Part shown: piece by piece, positions 6,629-9,732 of the stretch
Layout: each line of letters begins with the position of its first letter
Numbering within the stretch: position 1 is the stretch's first letter
Origin: Clostridia bacterium
GTDB lineage: Bacteria; Bacillota; Clostridia; Christensenellales; Maliibacteriaceae
Reading direction: 5' to 3'
Length of the DNA stretch: 9,732 nt
NCBI GenBank assembly: GCA_017935825.1
Contig: JAGBGW010000218.1
Location: forward strand, 1 to 9,732
Position numbers and translations under genes: made by a program
The notes under the pieces: generated by a model
Seen by the model: only the letters and a program-made list of their open reading frames with translations
The model's database searches: none
What the model was told of the DNA's origin: nothing

Positions 6629-6685
6629 CGAAGCGTGCACGCAACGGAAAACAAGTGCAGCCGCTTCTTTGGCGGCAACGCTTCG
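6629..6685 (+). promoter_or_regulatory. Folded 5' leader of hpf
   Basis: From a start near 6619 the hpf leader is about 87 nt. An 8-bp perfect helix (6629-6636 with 6678-6685) encloses a 5-bp GC-rich hairpin (6660-6664 with 6672-6676). A 10-base palindrome (6633-6642) offers an alternative fold. The helix ends 8 bases before the ribosome binding site (6694-6698), leaving that site free. It could control translation or mRNA stability; no named family is recognised. Confidence 0.5.
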
Positions 6686-6706
6686 CAACTGAAAGGAGTG
6701 ACCGTA

Positions 6707-7249
6707 ATGAGGATCATCATCAGCAGCAAAAACATCACCCTGACAGACGACATCCGCGATCTGTTTGAGAAAAAGGCCGGCAAACTGGAACGCTACCTGC
6801 GCCCCGATGCCGAGATGCTGGTGACATTCTCGCGCGAAGGTGCAAGGGATACCATCGAAGTGACGATTCCCTTTGACGGCGGCCTTCTGCGCGCGGAAGA
6901 AACGGGCTACGACATCTTCACCTGTGTGGACGAGGTACTGGAAAAGATCGAAAAACAGATCCGCCGCCACCGCACCCGTCTGGAACGCAGATTGAAGGAA
7001 GATGCATTTGCCGCTCCCGAACCTGTCTACTTTGAAGAAGATGAGGAAGAGGAGCAGGAAGAAGGCATCCGCATCGTTCGTACCAAACGTTTCGCAGTCA
7101 AACCCATGGACGCCTATGAGGCAGTGGAACAAATGCTCATGCTGGGCCACGCATTCTTCGTCTATCAGGATGCAGAAACCGGCGGTATCAACGTGGTGTA
7201 CAAGCGCCATGACGATACCTATGGCCTGATCGAGCCAGAGCTTGACTGA
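6707..7249 (+). CDS. hpf: Long-form ribosome hibernation promoting factor (HPF/RaiA)
   Basis: A 180-residue long HPF. The N-terminal S30AE domain (about 1-100) begins MRIIISSKNI and binds the 30S decoding region, blocking tRNA and mRNA sites. A strongly acidic linker (109-119) follows, then the C-terminal dimerisation domain (about 122-178) with RTKRFAVKPM, EAVEQMLMLGHAFFVY and NVVYKRHDDTYGLI. Long HPFs use this last domain to join two 70S ribosomes into inactive 100S dimers during starvation or stationary phase. The ATG at 6707 is preceded by AAAGGAG ending 8 bases upstream; the frame is open further upstream but those residues fall in the leader. It is transcribed alone between two terminators, with a SigH-type promoter, next to the candidate raiA-motif RNA. 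Confidence 0.95.
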   Translation: MRIIISSKNITLTDDIRDLFEKKAGKLERYLRPDAEMLVTFSREGARDTIEVTIPFDGGLLRAEETGYDIFTCVDEVLEKIEKQIRRHRTRLERRLKEDAFAAPEPVYFEEDEEEEQEEGIRIVRTKRFAVKPMDAYEAVEQMLMLGHAFFVYQDAETGGINVVYKRHDDTYGLIEPELD

Positions 7250-7287
7250 CATAGGATCTGTGTAAATTGGCTTATATAAACAAACAG

Positions 7288-7320
7288 AAGAGGAGTCTTG
7301 AAAAAGACTCCTCTTTTTCT
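7288..7320 (+). terminator. Intrinsic terminator after hpf
   Basis: An 11-bp perfect stem (7289-7299 with 7304-7314), extendable by one A-T pair, is capped by a GAAA tetraloop and followed by five Ts. It separates hpf from the rpmG operon promoters. Confidence 0.92.
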
Positions 7321-7363
7321 ATGGGAAAAGCCCGAAAAAGTACTGATTTTCTTTGGATTTTTC

Positions 7364-7392
7364 TTGTTATACAGAGCAACTCATGGTACAAT
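7364..7392 (+). promoter_or_regulatory. SigA-type promoter P1 upstream of rpmG
   Basis: TTGTTA (7364-7369) and TACAAT (7387-7392) are 17 bp apart, predicting a start near 7399. Its transcript would run through the hairpin at 7420-7466 before reaching rpmG. Confidence 0.65.
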
Positions 7393-7419
7393 AGATAAGG
7401 TGCCCTTTTGGGAGCAAAA

Positions 7420-7466
7420 AGCACTTGAAAACCCGAAAAACCGACGGTTTTTCGTTGACAAGTGCT
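7420..7466 (+). promoter_or_regulatory. Nested hairpin in the rpmG leader, possible attenuator
   Basis: An outer perfect 8-bp helix (7420-7427 with 7459-7466) and an inner perfect 9-bp helix (7434-7442 with 7446-7454, 3-base loop) are separated by a small internal loop. Four Ts follow (7469-7472). The 3' arm covers most of the -35 region of the second promoter. It would form only in transcripts from P1 and could attenuate them or protect the 5' end. Confidence 0.55.
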
Positions 7467-7483
7467 GCTTTTGATGCTATTAT
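7455..7483 (+). promoter_or_regulatory. SigA-type promoter P2 upstream of rpmG
   Basis: Perfect TTGACA (7455-7460) and TATTAT (7478-7483) are 17 bp apart, giving a start near 7490 and a leader of about 44 nt before rpmG. This is probably the main promoter of the rpmG-secE-nusG-rplK-rplA operon. Confidence 0.8.
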
Positions 7484-7533
7484 ATTATGGTATCTCTGTA
7501 AAAGGGATAATATGACGATGGAGGTGTTTCGCA

Positions 7534-7683
7534 ATGCGCGTAAAGGTAACCATGGCCTGTACGGAGTGCAAACAGCGCAACTACGACACGATGAAGAACA
7601 AGAAAAATGATCCTGATCGTCTCGAAATGCGTAAGTATTGCCGCTTCTGCAAGACCCATACTGTGCACAGAGAGACTCGCTAA
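7534..7683 (+). CDS. rpmG: 50S ribosomal protein L33 (zinc-binding form)
   Basis: A 49-residue small basic ribosomal protein of the large subunit. Translation from the ATG at 7534 gives MRVKVTMACTECKQRNY, then KNKKNDPDRLEMRKYC, CKTHTVHRET and a stop, the standard bacterial L33 pattern. Four cysteines at 9, 12, 36 and 39 make the zinc-binding (C+) version; many bacteria keep a zinc-free paralogue elsewhere for zinc shortage. A GGAGGTG site (7520-7526) sits 7 bases before the start. It is first of the rpmG-secE-nusG-rplK-rplA series, with 43 bases to secE. The tRNA-Trp gene often found here in related bacteria is absent. Confidence 0.97.
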   Translation: MRVKVTMACTECKQRNYDTMKNKKNDPDRLEMRKYCRFCKTHTVHRETR

Positions 7684-7726
7684 GTCTTGAAACTGTCCAT
7701 GTATTAGTTTTTGAGGATGTGACAAA

Positions 7727-8029
7727 ATGGCAAAAGAAGAAAAGAAGACCGGCGTAGCTAAGGCAGCAGACAAGAAGGAAGCTGCAAAGAAGGACGCCAA
7801 AAAGGCAGCAGCTGCAAAGAAGGCAGCACCTGCAAAGAACGACGGCCGCCGCGGCCCGATTCGCTACATCAAGGATGTGTGGCAGGAACTGAAGAAGGTC
7901 ACCTGGCCCACCAAGAAGGAACTGCTTCACGGCACGATCGCAGTTATCGGCTTTGTTGCAGCATTTACTCTTATCATCTGGCTGATGGACCTGGCAGTAA
8001 CGCCCGTGTTCCAGTGGCTGATCGGCTGA
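7727..8029 (+). CDS. secE: Preprotein translocase subunit SecE
   Basis: A 100-residue essential subunit of the SecYEG protein-export channel in the cytoplasmic membrane. The N-terminal 40 residues are Ala/Lys-rich low complexity, longer than the minimal SecE. Next comes the conserved amphipathic helix with DVWQELKKVTWPTKKEL (50-66) and a single membrane span (about 69-92), as in single-span Gram-positive SecE. The ATG at 7727 is preceded by GAGGA (7713-7717) at 9 bases. The stop codon overlaps the nusG ribosome binding site (GAGGAG at 8028-8033), consistent with coupled translation. The secE-nusG pair at the head of ribosomal protein genes is highly conserved in bacteria. Confidence 0.95.
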   Translation: MAKEEKKTGVAKAADKKEAAKKDAKKAAAAKKAAPAKNDGRRGPIRYIKDVWQELKKVTWPTKKELLHGTIAVIGFVAAFTLIIWLMDLAVTPVFQWLIG

Positions 8030-8042
8030 GGAGTTGTTTTTC

Positions 8043-8630
8043 ATGAGTGATCATATCGAATCGACTGAAGTTCTCGAAGAAGCAGTACAGGAAACCGAGA
8101 CCACTGAAATTGCAGACAGCCTTTGGTATGTCGTGCACACCTACAGCGGTTACGAAAACAATGTAAAAGCTACCCTTGAGAAGATGGTCGAAAATCGAGG
8201 TCTTCACAACCTGATCCAAGAGATCAACGTTCCCATGGAAGAAGTCGTTGAGATCAAAAACGGAAAGCGCAAGAGCGCACTTCGTAAGATCTTCCCCGGC
8301 TACGTTATGATCAAGATGGTCATGACGGACGAATCCTGGTATATCGTACGCAACACGCGCGGTGTCACCGGTTTTGTCGGCCCGGGCAGCAAACCTGTTC
8401 CGCTTACGGAAGAGGAAGTCAAGTCCATGGGTGTGGAAAAGACCGTCATCCGTCTGGATTTCGAAGAAGGGCAGTCTGTCCGCGTTATGGATGGTCCCCT
8501 GGAAGGATTCGTCGGTATCGTACAGAGCGTGGATCACGAAGAACAGAAAGTTCGCGTTGTGGTATCCATGTTCGGTCGAGAGACCCCGGTGGATCTGGAC
8601 TTTTTGCAGGCGCAGAAAGTCACGGAATAA
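8043..8630 (+). CDS. nusG: Transcription elongation/antitermination factor NusG
   Basis: A 195-residue NusG. After an acidic N-terminal tail (1-25), the NGN domain starts at SLWYVVHTYSGYEN (26-39) and includes the FPGYVMI strand and the VRNTRGVTGFVG region. The C-terminal KOW domain (about 140-195) starts at GQSVRVMDGPLEGFVG. NGN binds RNA polymerase at the clamp, affecting pausing, while KOW contacts Rho or S10. Length and domain order are normal. The ATG at 8043 is favoured over a TTG at 8034 because GAGGAG (8028-8033) is 9 bases away from the ATG and would abut the TTG. Confidence 0.97.
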   Translation: MSDHIESTEVLEEAVQETETTEIADSLWYVVHTYSGYENNVKATLEKMVENRGLHNLIQEINVPMEEVVEIKNGKRKSALRKIFPGYVMIKMVMTDESWYIVRNTRGVTGFVGPGSKPVPLTEEEVKSMGVEKTVIRLDFEEGQSVRVMDGPLEGFVGIVQSVDHEEQKVRVVVSMFGRETPVDLDFLQAQKVTE

Positions 8631-8667
8631 ATCGACACGCATTCAAAATATTCTCAGTGGATGCGTC

Positions 8668-8710
8668 TGTGGGAGAGGCGTATGTGCCATTCGCTTCGGA
8701 AATAACCACA
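8668..8710 (+). promoter_or_regulatory. Hairpin upstream of rplK, candidate r-protein (L1-type) control site
   Basis: An outer 5-bp helix TGTGG/CCACA (8668-8672 with 8706-8710) is joined through an asymmetric internal loop (GA against eight bases) to an inner 6-bp helix (8675-8680 with 8692-8697, one G-T pair). The same GTGGGAG...CCACA plan recurs upstream of rplA. In E. coli, L1 represses its own rplK-rplA mRNA by binding a leader site; I infer a similar role. The nusG-rplK gap (108 nt) has no visible promoter or terminator. Confidence 0.5.
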
Positions 8711-8738
8711 ATCCAATCAATTTAGGAGGAAAATTAAC

Positions 8739-9164
8739 ATGGCAAAGAAAATTACGGGTTACGTTAAACTGCAGGTTCCTGCAGGCAAAGCTACTCCTGC
8801 ACCCCCGATCGGCCCCGCACTTGGTCAGCACGGTCTGAACATCCCCGGCTTCTGCAAGGAGTTCAACGAGCGCACCGCTAAGGATGCAGGTCTGATCATC
8901 CCCGTTGTTATCACGGTTTATCAGGACCGTACCTACACCTTCGTCACCAAGACTCCCCCGGCAGCTGTTCTGATCAAGAAGGCCTGCGGCCTTGAGCACG
9001 CTTCCGGCCGTCCCAACAAGGACAAGGTTGCCAACATCACCAAGGCTCAGGTCAAGGAGATCGCCGAGCTGAAGATGCCCGATCTGAACGCTGCTTCCGT
9101 TGAGGCCGCTATGAGCATGATCGCCGGCACCGCTCGCTCCATGGGCGTTGTCGTCGTTGACTGA
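8739..9164 (+). CDS. rplK: 50S ribosomal protein L11
   Basis: A 141-residue full-length L11, which with 23S rRNA forms the GTPase-associated centre where elongation factors and RelA-type stress sensing act. The N-terminal domain shows GYVKLQVPAGKATPAPPIGP and ALGQHGLNI with the proline-rich loop. The C-terminal rRNA-binding domain includes FVTKTPPAAVLIKKA, ITKAQVKEIAELKMPDLN and a final GTARSMGVVV. The ATG at 8739 has AGGAGG (8724-8729) with 9-base spacing. It is followed after 55 bases by rplA, as is standard. Confidence 0.98.
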   Translation: MAKKITGYVKLQVPAGKATPAPPIGPALGQHGLNIPGFCKEFNERTAKDAGLIIPVVITVYQDRTYTFVTKTPPAAVLIKKACGLEHASGRPNKDKVANITKAQVKEIAELKMPDLNAASVEAAMSMIAGTARSMGVVVVD

Positions 9165-9176
9165 TTGAACAGAATC

Positions 9177-9204
9177 GTGGGAGGGGCAAAACCCGCTGAA
9201 CCAC
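9177..9204 (+). promoter_or_regulatory. Hairpin upstream of rplA, candidate L1 autoregulatory site
   Basis: GTGG (9177-9180) pairs with CCAC (9201-9204), and GGG (9184-9186) pairs with CCC (9192-9194), with an asymmetric internal loop (GAG against GCTGAA) between. The helix ends directly at the rplA ribosome binding site (9205-9211), so a protein bound there could block initiation. It shares the GTGGGAGRGGC 5' strand with the element before rplK. Confidence 0.55.
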
Positions 9205-9219
9205 AAGGAGGATGTAACC

Positions 9220-9732
9220 ATGAAAAAGGGAAAGAAATATTCCGACAGCATCAAGCTGATCGACCGCACCAAGCTGTATGACCCCGAGGAGGCCATCGAG
9301 CTCGTCAAGCAGACTGCCAAGGCCAAGTTCGATGAGACCGTCGAGATCTCCGTCCGTCTGGGCGTTGATCCCCGTCATGCAGACCAGCAGGTCCGTGGCG
9401 CAGTTGTTCTGCCCAACGGCACCGGCAAGAAGGTCACCGTTCTCGTTATCGCCAAGGGCGACAAGGCTGCCGAGGCTCAGGCCGCTGGTGCCGAGTACGT
9501 TGGCGCTGAGGACATGATCGCCAAGATCCAGGGCGGTTGGTTCGACTTCGACGTCGTCGTTGCGACCCCCGACATGATGGGTCTCGTCGGCCGTCTGGGC
9601 CGTGTGCTCGGCCCGAAGGGCTTGATGCCGAACCCGAAGTCTGGCACCGTTTCCATGGATGTTGCTAAGGCAGTCCACGATATCAAGGCCGGTAAGGTTG
9701 AGTATCGCGTTGACAAGACTGCTATCATCCAC
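9220..9732 (+). CDS. rplA: 50S ribosomal protein L1, N-terminal part (cut by window edge)
   Basis: The frame is open from the ATG at 9220 to the right edge: 171 residues of an expected 230 or so. The translation starts MKKGKKYSDSIKLID and contains YDPEEAIELVKQTAKAKFDE, VRLGVDPRHADQQVRG, PNGTGKKVTVLV and the L1 signature region GRLGRVLGPKGLMPNPKSGT (about residues 124-143). L1 forms the mobile stalk at the ribosome's E site, helping release deacylated tRNA, and in many bacteria represses its own operon. AAGGAGG at 9205-9211, 8 bases upstream, fixes the start. The end lies outside the window, so its completeness cannot be judged. Confidence 0.97.
   Translation, partial: MKKGKKYSDSIKLIDRTKLYDPEEAIELVKQTAKAKFDETVEISVRLGVDPRHADQQVRGAVVLPNGTGKKVTVLVIAKGDKAAEAQAAGAEYVGAEDMIAKIQGGWFDFDVVVATPDMMGLVGRLGRVLGPKGLMPNPKSGTVSMDVAKAVHDIKAGKVEYRVDKTAIIH

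Noticed and set aside
7684..7726. Possible tRNA-Trp between rpmG and secE, common in this operon
   Set aside because: The gap is only 43 bases, too short for a tRNA.
7731..7850. Ala/Lys repeat-like DNA at the start of secE
   Set aside because: This is ordinary low-complexity N-terminal extension of SecE, not a repeat array or CRISPR.

Overview
The window looks like a chromosomal stretch from a low- to mid-GC Gram-positive anaerobe of the class Clostridia, probably Oscillospirales/Ruminococcaceae-like (the lineage is inferred, not proven). Support comes from strong AGGAGG-type ribosome binding sites, consensus SigA promoters, a RecD2-type helicase, a long-form HPF/RaiA, a ComF-like phosphoribosyltransferase, a short four-cysteine L33, and the order rpmG-secE-nusG-rplK-rplA. 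No transposase, phage gene, CRISPR array, tRNA or rRNA is visible.

Layout. (1) 1-225 holds the C-terminal end of a Usp/KdpD-like nucleotide-binding protein. It converges on a TtcA-family tRNA thiolase on the minus strand, and the two share a bidirectional terminator. (2) A divergent promoter region (1017-1229) drives ttcA leftward. Rightward it drives a four-gene operon: small COG2426-type membrane protein, metK, recD2 and comF. The last three genes overlap by 4 nt at each junction, and the operon ends in a strong terminator at 5818-5854. (3) A 395-nt gene-free stretch (5787-6181) has its own SigA promoter and an RNA of about 216 nt closed by a perfect 9-bp long-range helix. Its position between comF and raiA makes it a strong candidate for the raiA-motif structured RNA. 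It leads into a small protein with two zinc ribbons and then a terminator. (4) The long HPF/RaiA ribosome-hibernation gene follows. It has its own exact-consensus SigH promoter and a folded leader, and ends in a terminator. (5) Two tandem SigA promoters with a hairpin between them precede rpmG-secE-nusG-rplK-rplA, the start of a translation/transcription/secretion operon. rplA runs off the right edge. Two similar hairpins just upstream of rplK and rplA look like ribosomal-protein autoregulation sites.

Together the genes are housekeeping: SAM synthesis, DNA repair, tRNA modification, ribosome hibernation, secretion and ribosomal proteins. The most interesting part is 5900-7320. There a structured RNA, a double zinc-ribbon protein and a SigH-controlled hibernation factor sit side by side, which suggests a stationary-phase or sporulation-linked module.
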